Of a stretch of DNA of 64,000 bases, positions 26,585 through 35,602 are shown piece after piece. The stretch comes from Natrialba taiwanensis DSM 12281 (GTDB lineage Archaea > Halobacteriota > Halobacteria > Halobacteriales > Natrialbaceae). Made by a program: the position numbers and the translations under genes. Position 1 is the first letter of the stretch. Every line of letters begins with the position of its first letter. The stretch lies in NCBI RefSeq assembly GCF_000337595.1, contig NZ_AOIL01000001.1, positions 5,498-69,497 on the forward strand, in the 5' to 3' direction. Under the pieces are notes generated by a model that saw only the letters and a list, made by a program, of their open reading frames with translations, searched no databases and was not told where the DNA came from.

Positions 26585-28810
26585 ATGACAAGCCTAGAGG
26601 ACAGTGAGTCATACCTAGATCCATCGCTCCCGATCGAAGAGCGCGTCGTAGACCTCCTCGACCGGATGACGCTCGAAGAGAAGATCGGCCAGCTAGCTGG
26701 TTCCTACATCGGGGTGCTCGCTGATGGCCCCCGCGGGGTCGACAATGTTATCGACGAAATCGACGAGTATCACATCGGCGCAGCTGCCCCCTTCGGCTGG
26801 GGCGGCTCGCCCAACGAGTCGACTGAGGAGGCCACCGACGCGGCTCGCCGGCTGCAAAAGCACGCCCTTGAATCGACGCGACTCGGTGTCCCGCTGCTGT
26901 TCGCCGCCGACGCGATTCACGGTCACGCCTACATCAAGGAATCGACGGTTTTCCCGAACAACCTCGGTGCAGCGGCGACGTGGAGTCCCGATCTCGTCGA
27001 GCGTGCCGCCGAAATCACCGCGACGGAGATGCGAGCAACGGGGGCTGCCCAGAACTACAGCCCGACGTGCGATGTCGTTCGCGATCCGCGGTGGGGACGA
27101 ACCGGAGAGACGTTCGGCGAGAGCCCGTTCCTCGTCGGGGCGCTGGCAAGCAGCGAGATCCGAGGCTATCAGGGTAGTGGCCCCGGAGACGCCGTGCTCG
27201 CGACGGCAAAACACTTCCCGGCCTACGGATCACCGACGCGCGGTGAGGACGCCGCACCGGTCGATGTCTCCCCGTCCACGCTCCGACAGATGCTCCTCCC
27301 GCCGTTCGAGGCAGTCCTCAACGAGGACGTTGGGGCAGTAATGCCGTGCTATAACTCGATTGACGGCGAACCGGCTCACGGGTCCCGCCGATATCTGACC
27401 GACCTCCTTCGGGAGGAACTGAACTTCAACGGAATCGTTGTCTCCGACTGGAACGGCATTACCCAGTTGTACGAGGACCACCGCACGGCGGGAACCCCGA
27501 TCGAGGCAGCACGTCAAACGCGCCTTGCGGGCCTCGACATTGGCTCGGTTGCCGGTGGCGAACACGCACAGCACATCCGGGACCTCGTCGAGCAGGGCGC
27601 AGTGTCCGAACAAGTGATCGAGGACAGCGCCGAACGAGTGCTGCGGGCGAAGTTCGCTCTCGGTCTCTTCGAGGATCCGTATCCGGACCCCGATGCTGAA
27701 GACGTACTGGGCGCTCCCGCCCATCTCGACACCGCTCGCGAGGCCGTTCGGAAGTCGCTTACCCTGTTGCAAAACGAGGAGGACGTACTCCCCCTCGACG
27801 ATAGCGTCGACGAGGTATTCGTGACCGGCCCGAACGCCGACGAGATTGTCCACCAGAACGGCGGCTGGAGTTGCAACGCGGACACCGGCGTTCCCGGGAC
27901 GACGATTCTTGAGGGAATCTCCGATACCGTCGATACCGACACGGTCGTCACCCACGAACCCGGCAGCGGGATCTCCACTCCTGGCGATGTCGATGCCGCC
28001 GCAGAACGCGCCGCCGAAGCGGATATCGCCGTGGTCGCCCTCGGCGAGGACTGGTATCTCCACGAGTTCGGCCCGTCCGCGGAGACCGAGGGGGAGACCG
28101 GCGAGTTCCCGACGCGGAACGAACTCTCGCTTCCGGACGCACAGCGTGACCTCGTCGCGGCAGTATCCGCGACCGGCACACCGATCGTTGCAGTCCTCGT
28201 CACCGGTCGCCCGCTGGCGGTCGAGTGGTTGGCAGCGGAAGTTCCGGCGATTCTCATGGCGTACTATCCCGGTCGAGTCGGCGGCGAGGTGATCGCAGAG
28301 ACCCTGTTCGGGAACGCCGAACCCGGCGGGCGGCTTCCGATTTCGATCCCGCGCTCGGCGGAGACGCTCCCGACGTACTTCAACCACCTCCCCCATCCAC
28401 AACCGATCGGGGCAGACGAGCACCCGGCATCGTACGATCCGCTGTTCGAGTTCGGCCACGGACTCAGCTACACCACTATCGAGTACGAGTCGGTCGACGT
28501 CTCCCGTGACGCGGTCCGTCCGGACGAGGAGCTTACGGTTCGAGCCACCGTGGCCAACACCGGCGATCGGCACGGAAGCGAGGTCGTCCAGGTGTTTGGC
28601 CGAGACGAGTTCAGTTCGGTCGTAACGCCCGTCCGCGAACTGTGGGCGTTCGAGCGCGTTGAACTCGATCCCGGGGAGCGAGCGGAGGTGGAACTTCGGA
28701 TTAGCGCGGACGAGATCGGACGCTTCGAGCGATCTCGCGGTGAGCGAATCCAGGAGGGACGTCTCCGGCTCTTCGTTGCGGATCGAACGTTCGACCTCGA
28801 CGTTCGGTGA
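26585..28810 (+). CDS. GH3 beta-glucosidase
   Basis: The 741-residue enzyme has no signal peptide and is probably cytoplasmic. The N-terminal GH3 barrel includes RWGRTGETFGESP (about 169-181), KHFPAYG (209-215) and VVSDWNG with the predicted nucleophile D288. A GH3 C-terminal domain follows with NGGWSCNAD and PGRVGGEVIAETLFG, and a fibronectin-type C-terminal domain to the end. GH3 enzymes remove terminal glucose from beta-glucan oligosaccharides, completing the work of GH81 and GH16. A TTTATTTA-type TATA element lies about 30 bp before the ATG. A T-tract follows the stop. Confidence 0.9.
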   Translation: MTSLEDSESYLDPSLPIEERVVDLLDRMTLEEKIGQLAGSYIGVLADGPRGVDNVIDEIDEYHIGAAAPFGWGGSPNESTEEATDAARRLQKHALESTRLGVPLLFAADAIHGHAYIKESTVFPNNLGAAATWSPDLVERAAEITATEMRATGAAQNYSPTCDVVRDPRWGRTGETFGESPFLVGALASSEIRGYQGSGPGDAVLATAKHFPAYGSPTRGEDAAPVDVSPSTLRQMLLPPFEAVLNEDVGAVMPCYNSIDGEPAHGSRRYLTDLLREELNFNGIVVSDWNGITQLYEDHRTAGTPIEAARQTRLAGLDIGSVAGGEHAQHIRDLVEQGAVSEQVIEDSAERVLRAKFALGLFEDPYPDPDAEDVLGAPAHLDTAREAVRKSLTLLQNEEDVLPLDDSVDEVFVTGPNADEIVHQNGGWSCNADTGVPGTTILEGISDTVDTDTVVTHEPGSGISTPGDVDAAAERAAEADIAVVALGEDWYLHEFGPSAETEGETGEFPTRNELSLPDAQRDLVAAVSATGTPIVAVLVTGRPLAVEWLAAEVPAILMAYYPGRVGGEVIAETLFGNAEPGGRLPISIPRSAETLPTYFNHLPHPQPIGADEHPASYDPLFEFGHGLSYTTIEYESVDVSRDAVRPDEELTVRATVANTGDRHGSEVVQVFGRDEFSSVVTPVRELWAFERVELDPGERAEVELRISADEIGRFERSRGERIQEGRLRLFVADRTFDLDVR

Positions 28811-28845
28811 TGCACTGACTGCCGGTCGTTTCTTGCGGAAGTGGT

Positions 28846-28868
28846 CCTTCTTTTTTCTTTTTTCTTTT
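28846..28868 (+). terminator. T-rich archaeal terminator after GH3
   Basis: CTTCTTTTTTC followed by further T-rich runs lies 36-58 bases after the GH3 stop. Pyrimidine-rich T-tracts of this kind terminate archaeal transcription without a hairpin. Confidence 0.65.
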
Positions 28869-29469
28869 CCGACAGTCGAGTTCGTTACGACCCTACTCTA
28901 GTGACTGTGTCGCTGACGAGGAGGAGCTATGGCGGCAGTCCTTGTTCAATAGATGTTTAAATTTTTACTTTGCGAGAAATATATGGAGAGTGTTACCTAT
29001 TTATTGCAGAATCTAGATCGAGAACCGCACTACAGTAGGCGATTAAATTGATATAATACTCGTGATTGCAAGATAATGGGTGAAATATGATATGTATTTT
29101 GGAGAGTACTATCTATGAAAGAGGCGAGATCCTGCGCGCCATCGAGTACACCGGTTCTCGGCCTCCCTTTAGAATAGATGGTCTTCTAACTCTATACTGG
29201 AACAATCCAGTCGATTCGGTGAGCGGTCCCTCTCTTCGGTCCGCTCTGCTTGTGCTACTGGCCGAACGTGTAGGACTCACACCCAGTCCATTTACAGAGC
29301 GGCACGTGTAATGTAATCTCGGGATATGTTTACAGGCGTACTACTGTATATTCCTTTGGCTCTGTGGATCGCAGACGACCCGAAAGAAGGACGGCTGTGA
29401 GAGTGACATCTATTCGTGATTGATACACGCATCTACTACCTATTATTTTTTGACTGTGCTCCATCAGTT
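28869..29469. other. AT-rich gene-poor stretch before the dead IS6 element
   Basis: This 600-bp region is clearly more AT-rich than its surroundings and full of short, unlikely frames. One open frame near 29087-29311 has no recognisable domain. I see no gene that I can support. Confidence 0.45.
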
Positions 29470-30202
29470 GGCACTGTCTAGTTGAGCCAGTTTGAGAAGC
29501 GAGTAGGGCATGAATTTGATTTGGATCGATGCTCGCAGACCGGTTCAGCAAGAGCGACGAGACGAATTGAGAAGAATCTTGAGAGAACGAGTGGACGGCC
29601 GTTGGAACGTTTGCCGTCCGCCTCAATCAGACTGATTGTTCACTCGAGAACCAACAACGATTCTTACGGAATGAGGCGTTGGATGTTCTCACGGAGTAAT
29701 GTATGGTTGATATGTATGATAGTTTATGTAGAATGTGATCCGCCGATGGAAAGCCGCCGCAGGTCGCTGTCGACGAGACTGCTGTCAAGATTAATGAAGA
29801 GCTGTCTTGTCTATATACTACAATACATATCGCAACAACGTTGATCCTTGATGTCGCGTTGTGTGGTCTGTCTAGCACTGCTCCAGCGGCTGCATTTTGT
29901 ATAAAACCTGCGAGAAATACGATCTCTTCGAGATTAAACTTCTTATCAATCAATTCAGTTACTGGTGTGTCTTCTCACGGTTAGGGTTGAGCTGCCGGTT
30001 AACTATATCGCCTGAGACGCATCGAAAAGTGGTTTTACACCCCCAAAATACGTATCGACTGCTTGCAGAAATCGTGGGTGTGCAGTCGGGCGAGCGTCTG
30101 CAAGTGTCTTGAATATTTTGGACATTTCTATAACCATCAAAGACCGCATCGATCGCTCGATGGAGGAACGCCATCTGACGAGGTGCTAAACTGGACAGTG
30201 TC
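29470..30202 (+). mobile_element. Degenerate IS6-family insertion sequence (733 bp)
   Basis: The left end GGCACTGTCTAGTTGAG (29470-29486) and the reverse complement of the right end GACACTGTCCAGTTTAG (30186-30202) match at 14 of 17 bases, giving terminal inverted repeats. The length fits IS6-family elements. The transposase inside is broken. The 8 bases flanking each side are not identical, so the original target duplication is lost or never present. Confidence 0.82.
29529..30192 (+). pseudogene. Decayed IS6-family transposase
   Basis: The remnant reads MLADRFSKSDETN then has stops, continues in frame as FAVRLNQTDCSLEN, reaches the DDE start region QVAVDETAVKINEE, and later shifts frame. Downstream pieces are EKYDLFEIKLLINQF, SRLGLSCRL, RIEKWFY and, near the end, YNHQRPHRSLDGGTP followed by SDEVLN. 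Comparable intact haloarchaeal transposases have VDETAVKIN, LVDQFGY and YNxQRPHxxLDGxTP in this order. Several in-frame stops and at least two frameshifts make it nonfunctional. Confidence 0.82.
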
Positions 30203-30350
30203 TTCTCATTTCATCTCTTACTTTTCGACAGTATCACACCAACCGGGTGACTGCTGCTCGCAGCCGGTGATCCCTCTATCTCTGCCGGTTCAGTTCGATT
30301 GCCGTGTCGACAGTATCGGTATCGAACGGGACTGTACGGTCGAACTCGTG

Positions 30351-30890
30351 CTACTCGAGTTCAGTGGTGGCGTCGGGTGTGGGTGTTGGTTGTTCGGTTT
30401 CGTGTTTGTGTTTGCGGTCCGTGGCCGGTTCTCGGTCGTGGCTGGGTCGCTGGATCGCTCGGAACGCGAGAAGACCGAGTGCTGCCATCCAGAGGAGAGC
30501 TGTCGCGGTCGGACTGTGAACCGCGAGTCCGAGACTAGGATTCCACGTCGTCTTCAGCGGGAACAGCCACCGAATTCCCATCGGGGAGAGCGAATCGATC
30601 GCGAGGTGTGAGCCGATGGCCAACCCGCCGGCCAGTGTAACCGATCGGTTGCGATTGACGAGGTAGAGTCCTGCGAGGAGTCCAATCGCGAAAAGCGGTG
30701 TGTGCGTCAGCCCACGGTGCACGAACGGCCACCCCCAGTCAGCGGGGAACAGAAAGTCACTGTCCGGGAGGAGTCCGAGAACGAGTCCAAGCCGCGGGTC
30801 GACATCGGTACACCCGCGAACAAGCGCGTACCCAATGAAAGAGTGCGTGGCGAACGCACTTAGGAGAAATAGTACTCGTCCGAGTTCCAT
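30351..30890 (-). CDS. YdjM-like membrane-bound metal-dependent hydrolase (DUF457)
   Basis: The 179-residue protein has about four hydrophobic helices and the HRGLTHTPLFAI motif (near 59-70) of the YdjM/DUF457 family. LPDSD and HLAIDSLSPMGI supply further conserved acidic and His residues. Family members are described as predicted membrane metal-dependent hydrolases, and the real substrate is unknown. A long hydrophilic His/Lys/Glu-rich tail follows the last helix. It lies next to the arylsulfotransferase-like gene on the same strand. Confidence 0.82.
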   Translation of the reverse strand: MELGRVLFLLSAFATHSFIGYALVRGCTDVDPRLGLVLGLLPDSDFLFPADWGWPFVHRGLTHTPLFAIGLLAGLYLVNRNRSVTLAGGLAIGSHLAIDSLSPMGIRWLFPLKTTWNPSLGLAVHSPTATALLWMAALGLLAFRAIQRPSHDREPATDRKHKHETEQPTPTPDATTELE

Positions 30891-30968
30891 ATCCGTTTAT
30901 GCGCTCTTTCGGAGGACTCGCTCACATAGTTTGCGGTCGTAAGTTCCGGGTGGTGGCGCTATCTCCCG

Positions 30969-32387
30969 TCAGTTACCACCGTTCCGGTAAAACGGTCGTC
31001 GGAACCGGATGCCGGCGTCGTGGAGCTGCCACCGGATTTCCAGACCGACCCACACGATCCCGGTGAGGAGTGCGATTCCGACCGCGGCGAACTCGGACGA
31101 TCCCATCCAGACGGGGCTCGCGAACAGGAGCCCGTTGTATATCCGGTGTGGAAGGGTCGATTCGATGAAATTACCGATGGAACCGAGCGGATCGAAACTG
31201 ACGAGACTTCCACCATCACCACCGCCACCGCCGCTGCTCTCGGCTTCGGTCTGGGACTCGAGGCCGAGTTCGCTGGCACTCTGCCCGCCGTCGCTTTCGT
31301 CTCCGGTTTCGAGCCGTTCGGCCTCGTAGGGGAGTGTCGAGCCGACTTCCCAGACGATGTCGCCGGACTCGTTGAGTTCCATCACGCGGTTGCCGTGCGT
31401 GTCGGTGACGAGCGTGTTTCCGTTCGGAAGGCGGTCCGCGTCGCGAGGCCACTGCATCTGGTTGTCGGACCATTCCCAGGAGCGAGTCCACTCGCTGCCG
31501 TTGCGCTGGAACTCTTGAATGCGTCCGTTTTCGGAGTCGGCGACGACGACGGCCGGGCCGCCCTCGCTCTCGGGGATGTAGTCCGGATTGTGCTGTTCGT
31601 ACTGGATGTCGTATTCGTTTTCGTCTCCGAGCGTCCAGTCTTCGACGAGTCCTTCCTGCGGATCGAGGAAGACGACCTGGTCCTGATTCCGCAGACTGGC
31701 CATGAGATTGCCCGCCATTTCGCCCTCCTCGATGTACTCCACGTCGTTGATGTGTGCCCAGTCACCCGGGTAGGGGCCTCCTTCTTCGACGGGGAAGTCG
31801 CTCTGGGCGTCCCAGAGCCAGTCGACGACTTCCGTCTCGGTGTTCACGATGAACACCTGGTCCGCGACGATGTCGGCGATCGCGATATGAGTCTCGTTGA
31901 TGCGATCGGCGTCGTGCCACTCGCCGGCGGTTTCCTGGTGATCGTATCGTTCGTAGAGGACGTCGACCTCGCCGGTCGAGAGGTTGGCGCGCTCGACGAC
32001 GTTCAGCGCACACGGCGGCGCGGAACACGTCGGCCCTTCGGTGTGGATCGTGTCGGTCGCCGTGTACTCGATCGTCATCGACTCGTTTTCGACGGGATCG
32101 ACGTCGAAGTACTTCGTTCGCGTGTTGTTGTAATAGACCGGTTCGCCGTCGGGTGCGTACGCGGTGATCGTGCCGGCGCGTCCCGACTCGGTAATGACGG
32201 TGTGGTTCTCTGTCGGCGGTGCCTCGGGCAACTCGTCTTCGGACGCCGTTGAGAGCCCGCCCGAAGTCGCCGCGCTGGCGACGACGGCAGCCGAAACGAG
32301 GATGAGGACGGTAAACGCGATTCGAAGCCGATTTCGCGAAAGGGCAGCGCGAACGCGATCGAGCGACGGTAGTTGTCGGTCCGTCAC
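30969..32387 (-). CDS. Arylsulfotransferase (ASST)-like membrane protein
   Basis: The 472-residue protein has a membrane anchor at about residues 20-42. A region rich in beta-propeller repeats follows, containing DWAHINDVEYIEEG, MASLRNQDQVVFLDP and PNGNTLVTDTHGNRVMELN. A Gly-rich linker and a C-terminal helix near residues 420-440 complete it. The arrangement matches the arylsulfotransferase (ASST) or NHL-type propeller family in haloarchaea. TCSAPPC near residue 122 may form a disulfide. The propeller would lie outside the cell. Whether it truly transfers sulfate is not shown by the sequence. Confidence 0.75.
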   Translation of the reverse strand: MTDRQLPSLDRVRAALSRNRLRIAFTVLILVSAAVVASAATSGGLSTASEDELPEAPPTENHTVITESGRAGTITAYAPDGEPVYYNNTRTKYFDVDPVENESMTIEYTATDTIHTEGPTCSAPPCALNVVERANLSTGEVDVLYERYDHQETAGEWHDADRINETHIAIADIVADQVFIVNTETEVVDWLWDAQSDFPVEEGGPYPGDWAHINDVEYIEEGEMAGNLMASLRNQDQVVFLDPQEGLVEDWTLGDENEYDIQYEQHNPDYIPESEGGPAVVVADSENGRIQEFQRNGSEWTRSWEWSDNQMQWPRDADRLPNGNTLVTDTHGNRVMELNESGDIVWEVGSTLPYEAERLETGDESDGGQSASELGLESQTEAESSGGGGGDGGSLVSFDPLGSIGNFIESTLPHRIYNGLLFASPVWMGSSEFAAVGIALLTGIVWVGLEIRWQLHDAGIRFRRPFYRNGGN

Positions 32388-32485
32388 GGCAGATCCACCT
32401 CCGGGAGTTCACGGCGCAGTCGGGGAGTCATCGAGTGTCATTTCACGAGGCGAGATACTAGTACTTTTGCTACTATCTTCCGGTA

Positions 32486-33604
32486 TCAGCGTTCGGTGTC
32501 GCCGCTGCTCTCGGGAGTCGCGTTCGGTTCCGACTGCGACGGCCGTTTCCCAGCCGCTGCTATGTCCAATGGATCCTCAATATCGCCCATAACGGCCTCC
32601 AGAAGATCGGTTACGGTCACCAGTCCGACGACGTCGCCGTCTTCGATCACGAGCGCGAGTTCTTGTGATTCGGCCTGGAACTGGTCGATTGCGTCGCTGA
32701 CATCCGTATCGGGTGAGAGCGTCATCGGCGGTGCAGCGACCGCCTCGAAGTCGATCTCGCCGGCGGCTAACTCCTCGCGGTGTCTGGCGAAGATCGGGAA
32801 GTAGACGATGCCGCGAAAGTCAGTCAGTTCCGAGCCGACAAGCGGATAGCGCGTTTGCGGGTTGGTTTCCATTCGGCGACGGTTTTCCTCGAAGTCCCCT
32901 TCCGTCGACAGTGCGACGATCTCCTCGGGGGGAATCATCACCTCGCGAACCGGCTGTTCGCCGATCTGCAGCGCGTTCATCACCTCTTCTCGGCGCTCCT
33001 CACTGAGGTCGCTCTGATCGAGAACCGTTCCGAGTTGGTTGCGGAGGTCGGCCCGGGATTGGATCACGTCTTCTTCGGTTTCGAGCCACGCGCCAGTCAT
33101 CTCGATACCGAACAGGTTGAGCGTCCGCTTTGCGACCCAGTCGCCGAACCGGATCAGCGGCGAGATTACCCACGCGAACCAGTATAACGTCCCGGAGCCG
33201 TACTGACAGACCTGCTTTGAACGCTCCACACCGAGATACGTCGGCGTTTGCTCGCCGTGGGTGAGGTGGACCATGTTGATGAGAAAGAACGCGAAAAGCG
33301 ATCCAGCACCGACCGACGCAAGGAACGTATTCTGGAAGAAGGGTTCGAAAACGGCTGCGAGCCCCGGTTCAGCGATGATACCGAGCGCAATACTGGTCCC
33401 GGAGATCCAGATCTGGCAGGTCGTCAGATAGAGTTCGAGATCGTCAGTCATCTCCCACGCTCGCCGCAAGCCCGGCGTATCGAACTCGGACTTGGGATAT
33501 TGCCGAGCGCGCGTCAGTCCGAACTCGATCGCGACGAAGTACGCGTTTATCAGGATGAGCAGTACGCCTGCAAGTATTCGTCCGACGATCTCCAACGAGT
33601 TCAT
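32486..33604 (-). CDS. CNNM/HlyC-CorC-type DUF21 and CBS-domain membrane protein
   Basis: The 372-residue protein has an N-terminal DUF21 membrane domain (about 1-170, several helices starting RILAGVLLILINAYFVAIEFGLTRAR) and a tandem CBS pair at about residues 210-345. The segment GEQPVREVMIPPEEIVALS precedes the CBS domains as in the whole family. Members transport Mg2+ or other divalent ions or sense ionic state. A short Pro/Ser/Glu-rich tail ends it. It lies 98 bp upstream (in transcription order) of the arylsulfotransferase-like gene on the same strand. Confidence 0.87.
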   Translation of the reverse strand: MNSLEIVGRILAGVLLILINAYFVAIEFGLTRARQYPKSEFDTPGLRRAWEMTDDLELYLTTCQIWISGTSIALGIIAEPGLAAVFEPFFQNTFLASVGAGSLFAFFLINMVHLTHGEQTPTYLGVERSKQVCQYGSGTLYWFAWVISPLIRFGDWVAKRTLNLFGIEMTGAWLETEEDVIQSRADLRNQLGTVLDQSDLSEERREEVMNALQIGEQPVREVMIPPEEIVALSTEGDFEENRRRMETNPQTRYPLVGSELTDFRGIVYFPIFARHREELAAGEIDFEAVAAPPMTLSPDTDVSDAIDQFQAESQELALVIEDGDVVGLVTVTDLLEAVMGDIEDPLDIAAAGKRPSQSEPNATPESSGDTER

Positions 33605-33899
33605 TATCGTATCATCGACCAGTGGGATCTAAATCAATGGGGATGAATTATCATCATTCCCTTCCAAAACCGTTCGCGATTGCGTCCAAAACGAACGATT
33701 TCGTTCGGCCTGAACTCGCTCTCGTCCGTCCGAGTCGCTTGGCTGTTCGATTTTCGAGCGGGGGACCGAATCCGCCTCTGCACCCACCGGCAACTCGTTC
33801 GGAGCGCTGTCACGCCATCCCTCTCTCTCTCGGAGATCCTCTCCGGTTCGCTGTCGTTGCCGGTGTAAGGGTAATAGGTCTCGCAGCCGTCGATCACGT

Positions 33900-35414
33900 A
33901 TGGAGACGGATACCGCGGCGTTCGACTTCCTCGTCGTCGGATCGGGTTCCGGACTCGACGTAGCGAGTGCCGCAGCGAACCGTGGCCAGTCAGTCGCAGT
34001 CGTCGAAAAGGGACCCCTCGGCGGCACCTGTCTCAATCGCGGCTGCATTCCGTCGAAGAAACTGCTGTACCACGCGGAGGTTCGACAGACCATCGAGCGC
34101 GCCGACGAGTTCGGGATCGACGCCGAGGTGACCGGCGTCGACTTCACCGAGATCGTCCGCGAGGTCAACGAGGACGTGTCAGGGAGCTCGGACTCGATTT
34201 ACCGCGGCGTGCAGGCCTCGGAGCAGCACACGCTGTTCGAGGGGGAGTGTCGCTTCGTCGACGACCGGACGGTCGAACTCGTCGACGGGCCCGACGCCGG
34301 TGCACGCGCCCGCGCTGACACGGTTCTCATCGCGGCCGGAACGCGACCGGCCATCCCGCCGATCGACGGCATCGACGCCGTCGACTCCCTCACCAGTCGG
34401 GACGCCCTCCAACTCGAGACGCCGCCCGATCACCTCGTCATCGTCGGCGGCGGGTTCATCGCGGCTGAACTCGCGCACTTCTTCGGGACGTTCGGCAGCG
34501 ATGTATCGATCGTGGGTCGCCGCCAGTACCTGCTTCCGGAGAGCGACGAAGATAGTGCGGCCGCGCTCACCGAGCGTTACGACGAGCGCTTCGACGTGCA
34601 CACGGGGTACGAGGCCGTCGCCGCCTCGCAATCCGGCGAGGAGGTAACTATCGAGGCGCGGCCGTACCCGCCGGCGTGGGACGATCCGTCGGCGCGCGAT
34701 CCCGTCACCGTGACCGGCGACACCGTGCTCGTCGCGGCGGGCCGACAGCCGAACTCGGATACGCTGAACCTCGGTGCCACCGGCGTCGAAACCGACGAGT
34801 TCGGCTTTATCGAGACGGACGAGTACCTGCGCACGACGGCGGACGGAATCTGGGCACTCGGAGACATCGTCGGGGAGTACCTGCTGAAGCACAACGCGAA
34901 CCACGAGGCTCGGGCCGTCGTTCGAAACCTGTTCGGCGACGAACTCGAGCCGGTCGATTACACGGCGATGCCCTTCGCCGTCTTCTCCTCGCCGGAAGTG
35001 GCCGGCGTGGGGGTCCGCGAACAGACGCTCCGCGAGGCGGATCGAGAGTACGCGACGCGGACGTATCGCTACGAGGATACCGCCCGCGGGCAGGCGATGC
35101 ACGCCAAGGGGTTCGTCAAGGTCGTTGCCGAACCGGACGGGGGGCTACTCGGCTGTCACATCGTCGGGCCCGAGGCGTCGAATCTCATCGAGGAGGTCGT
35201 CGTCGCGATGACGGCGGGGACGGGGTCTGTCTGGGATATCCGCGAGTCGGTCCACATCCATCCGGCGCTGTCGGAGGTCGTCGACCGGGCGTTCGCCGGG
35301 CAGTTCACGCGTCACGGGGGAACACACGAGCACGATCACGAACAGCAGCACGGTCACGAGCACCATCCCCAGCACGATCAGCAGCAGTCTCACGACCACG
35401 ATCACGAGCACTAG
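33900..35414 (+). CDS. Flavin disulfide reductase with a His-rich C-terminal tail
   Basis: This 504-residue FAD-dependent pyridine nucleotide-disulfide oxidoreductase has an N-terminal GSGSGLD dinucleotide site and the redox pair C44/C49 in GGTCLNRGCIPSKK. A central NAD(P)H site VIVGGGFIAAELAHF (about 181-195) and a C-terminal dimer domain with HIHPALSEVV carry the catalytic His-Glu pair. It resembles dihydrolipoamide dehydrogenase, mycothione reductase and MerA; the MerA C-terminal Cys pair is absent. In Halobacterium a MerA-like protein was identified as bis-gamma-glutamylcystine reductase, so that role is plausible here. The last approximately 33 residues are mostly His, Glu, Asp and Gln, probably metal-binding. 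Confidence 0.85.
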   Translation: METDTAAFDFLVVGSGSGLDVASAAANRGQSVAVVEKGPLGGTCLNRGCIPSKKLLYHAEVRQTIERADEFGIDAEVTGVDFTEIVREVNEDVSGSSDSIYRGVQASEQHTLFEGECRFVDDRTVELVDGPDAGARARADTVLIAAGTRPAIPPIDGIDAVDSLTSRDALQLETPPDHLVIVGGGFIAAELAHFFGTFGSDVSIVGRRQYLLPESDEDSAAALTERYDERFDVHTGYEAVAASQSGEEVTIEARPYPPAWDDPSARDPVTVTGDTVLVAAGRQPNSDTLNLGATGVETDEFGFIETDEYLRTTADGIWALGDIVGEYLLKHNANHEARAVVRNLFGDELEPVDYTAMPFAVFSSPEVAGVGVREQTLREADREYATRTYRYEDTARGQAMHAKGFVKVVAEPDGGLLGCHIVGPEASNLIEEVVVAMTAGTGSVWDIRESVHIHPALSEVVDRAFAGQFTRHGGTHEHDHEQQHGHEHHPQHDQQQSHDHDHEH

Positions 35415-35602
35415 CGTTCTCACGACCGCCCCGACCACGAGCGCGAACACCGCAATCACCAGCGTGGGAGCAGTTACGAGATCCAGGACGACTACAGTCG
35501 TAACCGACGATCCGAATGGAGTTATGTTAACAGTATCTGTATTTACTATACACGAAAAGTTTTAGGTCCCGCTGATCAACTGTTCGCATAGGCCCTGGTA
35601 TC

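Noticed and set aside
27230-28573. Long minus-strand frame opposite the GH3 gene
   Set aside because: The GH3 reading is complete with all motifs, so the antisense frame is a shadow.
29087-29311. 74-residue frame in the AT-rich gap
   Set aside because: There is no domain and no neighbour context, and the base composition matches the surrounding noncoding DNA.
35548-35556. ATTGTGTAT site in front of doeA
   Set aside because: ATACACGAA differs at two positions from the reverse complement of the 9-mer, so I do not count it as a member of the set.
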